In this document: positions 25,224 through 34,700 of the stretch, piece by piece
How the letters are laid out: every line of letters starts with the position of its first letter
Position numbering within the stretch: the first letter of the stretch is position 1
Origin: JAPLKX01 sp035530195
GTDB lineage: Bacteria > Hydrogenedentota > Hydrogenedentia > Hydrogenedentales > SLHB01
NCBI GenBank assembly: GCA_035530195.1
Contig: DATKVG010000036.1
Location: 42,826 to 106,825 of the forward strand
Direction of reading: 5' to 3'
Length of the DNA stretch: 64,000 nt
The notes under the pieces: generated by a model
Told to the model about the DNA's origin: nothing
Database searches by the model: none
Seen by the model: the letters and a program-made list of their open reading frames with translations, nothing else
Translations under genes and position numbers: made by a program

Positions 25224-27056
25224 ATGAAAAACATATGCGCCAAACTCATCCTCATCGCATCGGTCTCCCTTGCGGCCATCTCCTGCCAACATGCGCCGAT
25301 GCCGCCCGTGATAAATTCCATGCCACGGACTTCCACGGAAGAACTCTGCCGGACGCTCGACGCACAACCCCCGGTGGATCTGCTCCCCGAACTCGCTGCC
25401 CGCACACCCGCCCAATGGGCCGAGACAAAAACCGGCACCGCACTGCTCAATGCCGCAAAACGCGCCGCAGACGTCACGGCCATCCCCGAAACCACTTATA
25501 CCCGCTACAGGATGTTCAAAACCGCCGGCGAACGCGCACCATACGACCGCGAGCATGGCACGAAGCGGTCGCTCCTCAGAAGCGAGGTCCTCGCCGCGTG
25601 GCTCGGCGGCGACAACTCGCGCATCGACCGGATCAACGACCTCATCTGGAGCATTTGTGAAGAGACCACCTGGGTCGGCCCCGCACACGAAAAATCTAAC
25701 CGGTACATCGACCTCTACGCCGCCGAAACCGCGGCGGATCTGGCCTACGTCCTCACCCTGCTCGGCGACCGGCTGCCGGACGAGATCCGCGAGAGGGTCC
25801 GCAACGAAATCGACCGGCGCATCTTCGAGCCTTACCTCGAGCACGGCCACGAGGCCTGGTGGGACTCCGGCAGAAACAACTGGACGGGCGTCTGCGCCGG
25901 CTCCGTCGGCCAGGCGTTCCTTCTTCTCGAAACCGACACCGCGCGGCAGGCGCAGGCGCTCGAAATCGTTGTGGATCAACTCGACCGGTTCATCGAGATC
26001 GCCTTTGAACCCGACGGCGGATGCCTCGAAGGCATCGGCTACTGGAATTACGGCCTGCTACACTACGTTTGTCTCGCCGAAATGCTGCGGTTGCGGACCG
26101 GCGGCGAAATCGACCTCCTGGCCAACCCGAAACTCAAAGCCATCGCAGCCTATCCGCTCGCGGTCGTCATCGCCAAGAACACCTACGCCAGTTTCTCCGA
26201 CGCCCACGAACGCTCTTCGGTTAAGCCTTTTCTGGCCGCACGGCTCGCCGAGCGCACCGGCGTGGATGGTTTGCTCGCGCTGACCGCCGATGGCCCCGGA
26301 GGCCGGCTCGCCGAAGCCCTGCGCGACCTCTGCTGGTGGAACGGCACGCGCGCCGAAATGACAAAACTCGAAAACTCGTTCCTCCCGGTATCCGGTGTGG
26401 CGCGCCTGGTCGACACGGCCGGCCCGCACAACGTTGTCCTCGCAGCAAAAGCCGGGCACAACGCCGAGTCGCACAACCACAACGACGTCGGAAGCTTCAT
26501 TCTCGCCGTCGACGGCATCGTCTACCTCTGCGACCCCGGGTCAGGCCTATACGACGCCGCCTATTTCAGCACCAAACGCTACGACAACGTCTTCGCCAAT
26601 TCGTACGGCCACAGCGTCCCCCGCATTGGCGGCAAGCTCCAACTCACCGGCAAAGAACGCCACGGCGTTATGGAAAAAACCGGCGAGAAATCCGTTGCCC
26701 TCACGTTCGAGAAGGCGTACGGCATCCCATCCCTCACCCAGGCCAGCCGCTCCTTTGAACTAAACAACGGCGAGGTCGTTCTCCAAGATGCTTTCGTGTT
26801 TCAAGACGAGCCGCTCGAGGTCGAGGAAGCATTCATGACGTGGCATGAAGTCGAAACCAGCGGCAACACCGCGCGTATCACCACCCCCAATGGCGCCCTC
26901 GAAATCCGCACCGAAAAAGGCTCTTTCACCTCGGAAAAACTCGACGAGGCCTGCAAGGCCAACAAAAAGAAAGACACCCTCACCCGCATCAGCATCACCT
27001 ATCCCCCAGCAAAAAAGACTCAAACGCGGTTCTCGATCAGGTTTCAGCCAAAGTGA
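25224..27056 (+). CDS. Heparinase II/III-like polysaccharide lyase, lipoprotein
   Basis: Encodes 610 aa. Signal peptide with lipobox SLAAISC places it on a membrane surface. Residues ~80-380 form a helical toroid domain (AWWDSGRNNWTGVCAGSVG, CLEGIGYWNYGLLHYV), then a heparinase II/III beta-sandwich with AESHNHNDVGSFILAVDG, YLCDPGSGLYDA and NSYGHSVP. The Tyr/His/Asn residues of this lyase clan (PL12/15/17/21-type) are recognisable. It should cleave uronate-containing chains such as glycosaminoglycans or alginate; the exact family is uncertain. Confidence 0.85.
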   Translation: MKNICAKLILIASVSLAAISCQHAPMPPVINSMPRTSTEELCRTLDAQPPVDLLPELAARTPAQWAETKTGTALLNAAKRAADVTAIPETTYTRYRMFKTAGERAPYDREHGTKRSLLRSEVLAAWLGGDNSRIDRINDLIWSICEETTWVGPAHEKSNRYIDLYAAETAADLAYVLTLLGDRLPDEIRERVRNEIDRRIFEPYLEHGHEAWWDSGRNNWTGVCAGSVGQAFLLLETDTARQAQALEIVVDQLDRFIEIAFEPDGGCLEGIGYWNYGLLHYVCLAEMLRLRTGGEIDLLANPKLKAIAAYPLAVVIAKNTYASFSDAHERSSVKPFLAARLAERTGVDGLLALTADGPGGRLAEALRDLCWWNGTRAEMTKLENSFLPVSGVARLVDTAGPHNVVLAAKAGHNAESHNHNDVGSFILAVDGIVYLCDPGSGLYDAAYFSTKRYDNVFANSYGHSVPRIGGKLQLTGKERHGVMEKTGEKSVALTFEKAYGIPSLTQASRSFELNNGEVVLQDAFVFQDEPLEVEEAFMTWHEVETSGNTARITTPNGALEIRTEKGSFTSEKLDEACKANKKKDTLTRISITYPPAKKTQTRFSIRFQPK

Positions 27057-27070
27057 AGTTGGGGCGCCGC

Positions 27071-27148
27071 CCGGCAGTTGTGGGGGGTGTCCCTCTTTTA
27101 AAGGGTTGTGGTGGTTTTCAACTAAGGGACACCCCCCACAACTGCCGG
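27071..27148. terminator. Large perfect hairpin between convergent genes
   Basis: Arms 27071-27094 and 27125-27148 are 24-bp exact reverse complements (CCGGCAGTTG...GTGTCCCT). It lies between two convergent genes and can terminate both, though it lacks a T-tract and also looks like an interspersed element with a half copy at 20733-20766. Confidence 0.6.
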
Positions 27149-27164
27149 GGGGCGTCCCAACGAA

Positions 27165-28076
27165 TTATAATCGCGCCAGGAGGCGCTCGATGTTCACCTT
27201 GTAATCCGCCACTACTGTGTTGCCTTCCAGCGAGGTCGAGCCGGTGTACGTACAGCCCAGCTTCTCCACGTTTTGCTTGACCTGCTCGCTCATCAGGCCC
27301 ATCTCAATCAGCGCCTGCAACATACCCGGCATCGATGGGTCGGCGGACGCCGCGCACTCGATCAGCAGCCGCACCGCCAGCTCGTTGTCCGACACCAGGT
27401 CCGCCTGCACGCGGTAATCTGAAATCGCCGCCAGGAATCCCAGCGCCGTCTCGTCAAGCCCGTCGTTGAGATTAATGTTCTGCGCATCGCACAACACCGA
27501 CGCAACCGCCAGCGCCGAACCGTCCCGGTTATCCAGCACCGCCTCGAGCAGGTGGCCGCCCTCGATCTTGAGCGCGCCATCCACCGCCGCGTCTTTCCAC
27601 TGCTTCTCGATCGTCGCCCGCATTGGCCTGCCGCAAACGGTCATGCCCTCGAGCAACAACACCCCGCGCCGCTCCTGCTTCATCGGCTCCTTGAACCACG
27701 AGTCGAACGGCACGGGCAGCTTCAGGTTTTTCGAGAACTCGCAGATCACCGGCGCCAGCCGCTTGTCGTTGATGAAAATTTTCATGCCCACGTCGCCCAG
27801 AAACTGGTCCACGTCCACCACCAGCGCCGCCTCGTAGGGCAGCGCCATCGGCAACGCCCAGCCCGGCACGTTGAACTTCCGCTGGATCAGCGATTTCGCC
27901 TGCGGCACGTCAATCACCAGCACGCCGCGCGTCGTCTCGGGCGACACCACCATCTCGTGCGACACACGCGGCGAACTGAAAAAAACCTTGAACCGGCTGT
28001 CGATCACGAGCAAAACTCCAACTACAAACACCAACAACACGGCCAGCACTATCAGGATCACCCGTTTCTTCGTCAC
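27165..28076 (-). CDS. Membrane-anchored protein of unknown function
   Basis: Encodes 303 aa. A single N-terminal membrane helix (RVILIVLAVLLVFVVGVLLVI) is followed by a ~275-residue exterior domain with mixed alpha/beta pattern and cysteines that could pair (VICEFSK, GMTVCGRP, VLCDAQN, LIECAAS, KLGCTYTG). No motif is recognised. It is convergent to the heparinase-like gene and separated from it by the large hairpin. Confidence 0.75.
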   Translation of the reverse strand: MTKKRVILIVLAVLLVFVVGVLLVIDSRFKVFFSSPRVSHEMVVSPETTRGVLVIDVPQAKSLIQRKFNVPGWALPMALPYEAALVVDVDQFLGDVGMKIFINDKRLAPVICEFSKNLKLPVPFDSWFKEPMKQERRGVLLLEGMTVCGRPMRATIEKQWKDAAVDGALKIEGGHLLEAVLDNRDGSALAVASVLCDAQNINLNDGLDETALGFLAAISDYRVQADLVSDNELAVRLLIECAASADPSMPGMLQALIEMGLMSEQVKQNVEKLGCTYTGSTSLEGNTVVADYKVNIERLLARL

Positions 28077-28161
28077 GAATTCGCCCTCTCTCGGTTACCA
28101 AAAAACCACCCACATCTTACCTCATGCACAACCCCAGGTGAAAACAGCCTGCACTCGGTGC

Positions 28162-28277
28162 TTGTGGTGCGGGCGTCCCGCCTGCACGCCTTGTGGTACG
28201 AACGTCCCGCCTGCACGCCTTGTGGTGCGGGCGTCCCGCCTGCACGCCTCGCGGTACGGGCGTCCCGCCTGCACGGG
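28162..28277 (+). repeat. Four tandem 29-bp copies of the GTGGTGCGGGCG repeat
   Basis: Units start at 28162, 28191, 28220 and 28249 and differ at a few bases. There is no spacer DNA, so this is not a CRISPR array. It begins the composite repeat block that recurs after 31482. Confidence 0.9.
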
Positions 28278-28307
28278 TAGGCATAATACGCCGATGTCGG
28301 CAAAGAG

Positions 28308-28450
28308 GCGGTGGGGTCGAGCTCCTGCTCGACCGCAGCATCCAACACAATGACCCGAAGTACGGTAAGCCACTCCACCGCCACGGTCACGCAGGAGCGC
28401 GACCCCACCGCACAACCGCAAGCCGGCTTCTCTTCCCTAAATCCGCAATC
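28308..28450 (+). repeat. Composite hairpin repeat, copy A
   Basis: Inverted arms GCGGTGGGGTCG (28308-28319) and CGACCCCACCGC (28400-28411) enclose a stretch with AAGCCACTCCACCGCCAC, followed by GCAAGCCGGCTTCTCTTCCC. The same order of parts is found at 31566-31716. Confidence 0.85.
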
Positions 28451-28523
28451 CGCAATCCGCCATGGTTTAAAACACCCCGCGCAATGCCTTATGCTGTACG
28501 CGTGGAAGAAAGGGAGGATGGCC

Positions 28524-29159
28524 ATGTTTCTCCAACCGGGCGACCGGTTCCTGTTGATCGGCGACAGCATTACTGACGGCGGGCGGCGCGAAGACCCCGG
28601 AGGCGTCGGGTTTGGCTACGTGCGGCTGTTGCGCGACATGCTGTGGGCGCGCCACCCCGCGCTCGACGTCACGATCATCAACCGCGGCATCAACGGCGAC
28701 ACCGTCCGCCTCATGTCGCGGCGCTGGGAAAAAGACGTTTTAGCCGAGAACCCGACCGTGCTCAGCGTCAGCATTGGCGTCAACGACGTGTGGCGCCAGT
28801 TGCAGGATCCCGCAAACGAAGAAGAAGTCCTGCCCGACGAGTTTGAGGCGACCTACCGCAAGCTGCTCGAACAGGCGGTCGACGCGCTTCATTGCCGCCT
28901 GATTCTGTGCGAGGCAACCATCATTGATGAGAGCATCACCTCGCCCTACAACGTCATCCTCGACCAATACAACACCGTCATCACAAAGCTCGCCCGCAAT
29001 TTCGGCGCGCTGCTCGTCCCGATGAACCAGGCATTCTGGCGCGTCATCGACGCCAACCCCACACGCAGATGGACCGAGGACGGCGTCCACCCGCTCACGA
29101 ACGGCCACATGCTCATGGCGGTCACGATGTACGAGGCCCTCGGAGGCTGTAAGAAATGA
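28524..29159 (+). CDS. SGNH/GDSL-family esterase
   Basis: Encodes 211 aa from ATG 28524; GGGAGG fits this start better than ATG 28518, and the frame upstream is repeat DNA. All SGNH blocks are present: LLIGDSITDG (Ser), NRGINGDT (Gly), IGVNDVW (Asn) and DGVHPLTNGH (Asp/His). No signal peptide, so it should act in the cytoplasm, probably removing acyl groups from small substrates such as deacetylating imported sugars. It overlaps the pdxA-like gene by four bases. Confidence 0.9.
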   Translation: MFLQPGDRFLLIGDSITDGGRREDPGGVGFGYVRLLRDMLWARHPALDVTIINRGINGDTVRLMSRRWEKDVLAENPTVLSVSIGVNDVWRQLQDPANEEEVLPDEFEATYRKLLEQAVDALHCRLILCEATIIDESITSPYNVILDQYNTVITKLARNFGALLVPMNQAFWRVIDANPTRRWTEDGVHPLTNGHMLMAVTMYEALGGCKK

Positions 29160-30169
29160 AGCCGCTCCTCGCTATCACGATGGGCGACACCAACGGCGTC
29201 GGCCCTGAGGTTCTCGTCAAAGCCCTCGCCCATCCCGGTTCGTGGGACGTGTGCCACCCGTTTGTTGTCGGCAGTGCGCCCGTGTTTGAAGAGGTCCGCC
29301 GCTGGGTGCCCAACTGCCCGCAGGCCCGCCGCTGTCACAGCATCGCCGAAGCGCGGATGGGCGGCACGTTCACGCCCGTGATGGAAGGCGGCCTCGATGC
29401 GCCCGTCTATGATGCGGGCCAACTTGATCCCGCCGCGGGCAAATGTGCCATCGAGTGGGTGAAACTTGCCGTCAAGCTGGCACTTGAAAAACAGATCGAC
29501 GGCCTCGTCACGTGCCCCATCAACAAGGAAGGCGTCCACAAGGCCGGTTACACATTCGCCGGCCATACCGACCTGATCGCCGACATGTGCGGCGCACCCG
29601 ACTACCGCATGTGCCTGTTTGCCGGCGCCATGCGCGTCCTCCACAACTCCGCGCACGTCTCGTTGCGCCAAGCCATCGAACTCGTCACGGCCGAACGCGT
29701 CGCCGCCTCGATCCGCATCGCACACGAAGGCCTCCTCCGGCTCAGAACGCCGCGCAAACGTATCGGCGTCGCCGCGCTCAACCCACACGCCGGCGAAGCC
29801 GGTGCGTTTGGAACGGAAGACGCCGAAATCATCGCGCCCGCCGTCACCTTATGCCAGCAACAGGGCATCGCCTGTTCCGGCCCCTACCCCGCCGATACGA
29901 TCTTCCGGCGGATGCAGCAGGGCGAGTTCGACCTCGTTGTCGCCATGTATCACGACCAGGGCCATGCCCCTATGAAGCTTATCGCCATGGATGAAGGCGT
30001 CAACGTCACGCTCGGCATACCCATCGTCCGAACCTCCGTCGACCACGGCACCGCCTACGACATCGCCGGGACCGGCGCCGCACACGAGCATAGCCTCCTC
30101 GCCGCGATCAGCCTCGCCGCCGAAATGGCCGCAACCAAAAATGCAGGCGAGACGCCCGCACCACAATAA
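29156..30169 (+). CDS. pdxA: PdxA-family 4-phosphohydroxy-acid dehydrogenase
   Basis: Encodes 337 aa. Signatures: ITMGDTNGVGPEVLVKAL, CPINKEGVHKAGYTFAGHTD, LNPHAGEAGAFG, MYHDQGHAPMKL and SVDHGTAYDIAGTG; the three metal histidines are present. Classical PdxA oxidises 4-phosphohydroxythreonine in vitamin B6 synthesis. Because it is coupled to an SGNH esterase in a glycan-degradation region, a PdxA2-type role (4-phospho-threonate/erythronate) is possible. The last ~10 residues (KNAGETPAPQ) are encoded by an interspersed repeat copy. Confidence 0.9.
   Translation: MKPLLAITMGDTNGVGPEVLVKALAHPGSWDVCHPFVVGSAPVFEEVRRWVPNCPQARRCHSIAEARMGGTFTPVMEGGLDAPVYDAGQLDPAAGKCAIEWVKLAVKLALEKQIDGLVTCPINKEGVHKAGYTFAGHTDLIADMCGAPDYRMCLFAGAMRVLHNSAHVSLRQAIELVTAERVAASIRIAHEGLLRLRTPRKRIGVAALNPHAGEAGAFGTEDAEIIAPAVTLCQQQGIACSGPYPADTIFRRMQQGEFDLVVAMYHDQGHAPMKLIAMDEGVNVTLGIPIVRTSVDHGTAYDIAGTGAAHEHSLLAAISLAAEMAATKNAGETPAPQ
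30143..30167 (-). repeat. Interspersed 25-bp repeat forming the 3' end of pdxA
   Basis: Minus-orientation copy of the ATTGTGGTGCGGGCGTCTCGC family. It supplies the last codons and part of the stop codon of the pdxA-like gene. Confidence 0.9.
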
Positions 30170-30182
30170 CCGGAGCAATTGC

Positions 30183-31478
30183 GTGAGAAAACTCCTGCTG
30201 TTACTGGCAATCCTCGTACTGATTTCGTGGAGTGCCGCCGCACAAACCTTCACAAAACATGCAAAAAACTACCAGGTCGGCCCAAATCCCAACGCAATTG
30301 TCGCCGCGGATCTCAACGAAGACGGCATCCCCGATCTCGTCACCGCGAATACCGGCGAACTCAACGATCCCCGCCAGGAACGCCCCGCAAATGACGAGCT
30401 GTCGCTGTTGCTTTCCTCGGCGCCGCTCGAATACGTCGTCCAGCCGCCGTTCAAAACCGATTTCGGCCCCTACGCGCTCGCCATCGCCAACATCGACGGC
30501 AAACAAGCCCCCGACATCGTTGCGGCCAGTTTTCTCGCTGTCTACAACCGCGATATCACACTCTTCCGCAACGTCGGCCCCAGCCTTTTCGAATCTGCCA
30601 GTTTTACTGTCTCCGATGACACGCTCCCCTACAATCGAATGCTCGACGGCGACAACGAGCCCGTCTTTACCAAGCCCGGAATCACGTCGATCATACTGCC
30701 CGACATCAACAAGGACGGGTTCCGCGACATCATCGCAACCGCATGGTCGAGCGACGCGCTCGTCTATATTCCCGGCCAGGACGCCACGTGGTTCGGCAAG
30801 CCGCAGTTCACGCTCGCCGCATCCGGGCCGCGCGACGTCGCCGCCGCCGATTTTGATAACGACAAAAACCTCGACCTCGCCGTCGCACTCTACACGTCCG
30901 GCGAGATAGGCTTGTGGAAAGGCAACAGTGCGGGCGTGTTCGAACCCGTCACCCGGTTCAGCAGCCGCGGAAAACTACCCACCACCATCCGGCTCGCCGA
31001 CATCAACGGCGACGGCAAGACCGACATCCTCGTCTCGCACTGCCACACCGACGATTCGATCGTAATCTTCTACGGCGATGGCGCGTTCTCGTTCAGCGTG
31101 TCCCAGGAAATCCTCCTCGGCGACCAACGCAACGTCCTCGAGCACGAGATCCGCGACCTTGTCGTGCAAGACCTCAACGGCGACGGACGGCCCGACATCG
31201 CCGCCGCATGCTACGGATCCAAGGACGTGATTGTCCTCGTCAACTCGTCCTCCGGGACCTCCGTCCCCCAATCGTTCAGCCGCGAAACCTACTCGTTCGA
31301 CAACGGCCGCCCACGCGCACTCTGCGCCGCCGATTTCAACAAGGACGGCGCACTCGACATCGCCGCCGCACTCTGGGAAGCCAATGCCGTCTCCATCCTC
31401 CTCGGCACACCCATACCCAGACCCGAACAGGCCCTCGCCACCAAAACCCCCGCACCCACCAAAAAGCCCCGCCAGTAA
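30183..31478 (+). CDS. Secreted FG-GAP/VCBS propeller protein
   Basis: Encodes 431 aa from GTG 30183 with CGGAG upstream, 13 bp after pdxA. Signal peptide RKLLLLLAILVLISWSAAAQ. Seven calcium-loop repeats (DLNEDGIPDL, NIDGKQAPDI, DINKDGFRDI, DFDNDKNLDL, DINGDGKTDI, DLNGDGRPDI, DFNKDGALDI) fill the mature protein, giving a seven-bladed propeller with a short Pro/Lys tail. Ligand unknown. Confidence 0.88.
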   Translation: MRKLLLLLAILVLISWSAAAQTFTKHAKNYQVGPNPNAIVAADLNEDGIPDLVTANTGELNDPRQERPANDELSLLLSSAPLEYVVQPPFKTDFGPYALAIANIDGKQAPDIVAASFLAVYNRDITLFRNVGPSLFESASFTVSDDTLPYNRMLDGDNEPVFTKPGITSIILPDINKDGFRDIIATAWSSDALVYIPGQDATWFGKPQFTLAASGPRDVAAADFDNDKNLDLAVALYTSGEIGLWKGNSAGVFEPVTRFSSRGKLPTTIRLADINGDGKTDILVSHCHTDDSIVIFYGDGAFSFSVSQEILLGDQRNVLEHEIRDLVVQDLNGDGRPDIAAACYGSKDVIVLVNSSSGTSVPQSFSRETYSFDNGRPRALCAADFNKDGALDIAAALWEANAVSILLGTPIPRPEQALATKTPAPTKKPRQ

Positions 31479-31481
31479 CCA

Positions 31482-31506
31482 ATTGTGGTGCGGGCGTCTC
31501 GCCTGT
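31482..31506 (+). repeat. Interspersed 25-bp repeat
   Basis: Plus-orientation copy of the GTGGTGCGGGCGTCTCGCCTG family, four bases after the FG-GAP gene stop. It is followed by a GGCCGACTTCGCCGAAGTCGGCC palindrome-containing stretch. Confidence 0.85.
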
Positions 31507-31565
31507 ACAAGGCCGACTTCGCCGAAGTCGGCCAGGAGGAGGTTGTGGCGGCGGGTTGTGGCAGC

Positions 31566-31716
31566 GCGGTGGGGTCGCGTTCCTGCTCGACCGTTGCCTC
31601 GAACCAACTAACCCAGGTATGGCAAGCCACTCCACCGCCACCGCCGCTACGGTCACGCAGGAGCGCGACCCCACCGCGCGCCTGCAAGCCAGCTTTTCTT
31701 CCCCCAATCCGGAATC
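31566..31716 (+). repeat. Composite hairpin repeat, copy B
   Basis: Arms 31566-31579 and 31664-31677 (GCGGTGGGGTCGCG and complement). Internal GGCAAGCCACTCCACCGCC and the following GCAAGCCAGCTTTTCTTCCC correspond to copy A at 28308-28450. It lies in the 321-bp gap between the FG-GAP gene and the ECF fusion, where no other gene is supported. Confidence 0.85.
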
Positions 31717-31799
31717 TCCTCCAGCCTTCGAGTCTCAAGCCTCCAGCCAAGTCAACTTTTCCCCCCTCGCCCGTATATACTGCAGAGGAGGCGCCAAAC

Positions 31800-34700
31800 A
31801 TGTTCACCAGCATCTACACCGACCAGGGCATCGTCCGCAGGGTGTTGCGCGGGAACACCGACGCGTTCGGCATCCTGCTTGACCGGTACAGCCACATTGT
31901 CTACGGCGTCGCCTATGCCCGAACCGGCAACGCGGCCGACGCCGAAGAAATCACCCAGGACACGTTCGTCCGCCTCTACCAGTGGCTGGACCGCATCGCC
32001 GGCCGCTCGAGCATCGGCCCGTGGCTGGTCGAGGTGGCCCGGAACGCCGCCACGGATCTGCTCCGTCAACGCCACCGCGAAACGCCCATGGCTGCACCCG
32101 TCGAACAAGCCGTGGCCGCCCGCGATTTCGCACGCGATGAACTGCGCCGGATGGTTTGGGATCAGCTTGCAGACCTCGATGAAACCCATCGCGAAGTCCT
32201 CATTCTCCACTATTTCCAGGCCGTAAAGATCCGCGAAATCGCACGGCTCCTCGATATCTCGAGCCAGGCTGCGGCAAAACGGCTGCAGCGGTCCCGCGAC
32301 GAACTCGGCAGACGCCTGCTCGATGCTGTCGGTGAAGAAGCCGCCGCCACCCGGCCCGACTCACGCCGCAATAAAAAAGTACTGGCCGCCATCGCGGCCG
32401 CGCCCCACGCGTGGCAACCCTCGCCCGCCCTGTCGCTGGCCGGAGCCGCCATCGTGGGCGCCAGCGCCGCAAAAGTCGTCACGAGCGTCGCCGCGGCCGC
32501 CATCCTCATCGCCATCGGACTCTACGCCGGCTGGCGCCACGCCAACCGCCCCTACCACACTCAGAACATCACCGCACAAAGCACGTTCGAGGAAAAAGCA
32601 ACACAAGTCCGCTCCCATCAAGCGCCCGACAGCCAGACTACCGCACCGCCAACGGCCGAAACCCTGCCCGCGCCCAAGGACGCCGCAAGTCCGCCCACCG
32701 TTCCCAAAGCCGCCGTGTATGGGCTGGTCCTGGACGCAAGCTTCCGGCCCGTAGCCGGCGCCACCGTGCAACTCTCCAATAAACCGGCCATGGCGCAAGC
32801 CGTCCAGCGGAGCAAGGCCGGCTACTACCCCGCCCAGGTTGAGCCGTTGGAAATGACCACCCTCAGCGCCGATGACGGCTCCTTCTACTTCGACGAAGTC
32901 CCGCTGACTGAAGACCCCTTGCTAAGCACGGTTCTTGTCACGTGCGAAAAAGGCGCTCTGTACGGGGAGGCCGGATTCCGTTGCCCTGCCGGAGGCCGCG
33001 AACAGTACGTTGAAGTCTTTGTCGGGCCGGCGGCTGCACTCACCGTGCGTGTCGTCGATGAAACCGGCGCGGGAATACCAAACGCCAAGGTTTCGATTTC
33101 TTCGATACACGATTTCACGCGTTTCCAGCCGGAAGAGATCGCCGGCTTGGACGGTACGCTGATCGTCCCACGCATGGTGCCCGGACTCTACGAAATCGGG
33201 GCCGGCCAGTACGGGTACGACAACGTTGTCGAGCAGCGCGTCCTTACTTCGGGCAAGCAGACAATCGTCCTGACGCTGGGAACGGGCAACTCGCTGTCGG
33301 GCCGGCTAACGCTAGCCGGCGACGGCAGGCCTATTCCCGACGTGGTGATACGCTCGTACTGCCCGAACCGCCGCCAACCCGTCGCCAAAACCGACGCCAA
33401 CGGCAACTTCTTTATGAAGGGCCTCGACGCCGATGTCTACGAGTTCAACATGGACCCCGAAGCCGCGCCCTACGTCATTGTCGATTCGCCGCGCGTGCGC
33501 GTCTCCGAAGGGGTGCCCGTCACGGGCGTTGAAGTCCAGGCCGTCGAGGGCGCCTACGTTTCCGGCACCATCCGCGACAGGCAAACCGGCGAGCCCGTTC
33601 CGCACTGCCGGATCTACTTCAACCCGCCGAGGCGTGTCGCCACCCGCGGCACATGGTCAAGAACCTATTCCGACGAAGACGGCCGGTATACGGCCGGTCC
33701 CCTCATTCCCAACGCCTATGAGGTGCTGTTTTTTGGCTCCTCCGGAATAGAAAGGGCGAATTTCACTCTGCCCGCGCTCCAAAACATGGAGAACGTCGAT
33801 TTCGAGATTAACGGCCCGTTGCGAATCGTCGGGACGGTGGCCTATGCGGACGGCAGCCCCGCGCCCGGCGCGTACGTGGCCGCCGCCGGCGACAATCAAA
33901 ATGTTGTATCCGCAATCGCGGACGAGAGCGGGCGGTTTGCCGTAACGTCGGGCGCGCCGGGAAGTCCGGTCTACCTGCAAGCGTCTGACGCCGGCCTGCT
34001 CAGCCCGTTGACCGGACCGGTTCGCGAAGGACAGGAATACGTCCTGCAGTTGCAGCCAGCCGCGCGAATCGAAGGAACCGTTGTCGACACCGCCGGACAA
34101 CCTCAACAAGGAATGACCGTAGCCGCGGTGTCTTCACAACCCGATGCGATCTCCTTCTTCACTCCGACAGGACCCGGGTGGAGTTCCGGCAGAGATGTAG
34201 CCGGCACGTGCGCCGACACTTCCCGCACCGGCTATTTCCAGATCACGCCCATCCTGCCCGGCGCGTACGAACTCCAGGTGTACGCCGCGTCCTCGCCCGC
34301 CGGCTATCCCGCCGCCACCGCCAAGGCCTCCGTCAGCGCCGGACAGACGTTGCACACCCGCCTAGTCGTGGACACGGGCGTGTTTGGAAGCGCCGAAGGC
34401 CGCGTCATCGTCAACGGCGCCCCGTTGCCCGGCGCGTTCGTCGTCGCAAGATGCGAAGGCGAAAACTGGCTTGGCACCGTCATGGAATACACCGACGCCG
34501 ACGGCTGCTATCGGCTCTCGCACCTGCGGCCGGGGAAGATGCGCATCCGCATGATAGCGCGCATCGATCAAGAAACATGGAACCGGGAACAGGAAATTAC
34601 CGTAACGTCCGGCGAGACCGCCCGCGTCGATTTCGAAGTCGGCGAAACCGGCTGCGGTTTCGACGGGTTCGTCACGTTCGGGGCTGCGCCCGCGCTGGCC

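Noticed and set aside
28162..28277. CRISPR-like array of 29-bp repeats
   Set aside because: The four units follow each other without spacers and belong to an interspersed repeat found singly elsewhere; no cas genes are present.
28311..28523. N-terminal extension of the SGNH hydrolase
   Set aside because: This part is composite-repeat DNA; the ribosome site and family length favour ATG 28524.
31485..31799. N-terminal extension of the ECF fusion
   Set aside because: The upstream codons are repeat-derived; GAGGAGG and the sigma domain begin at 31800.
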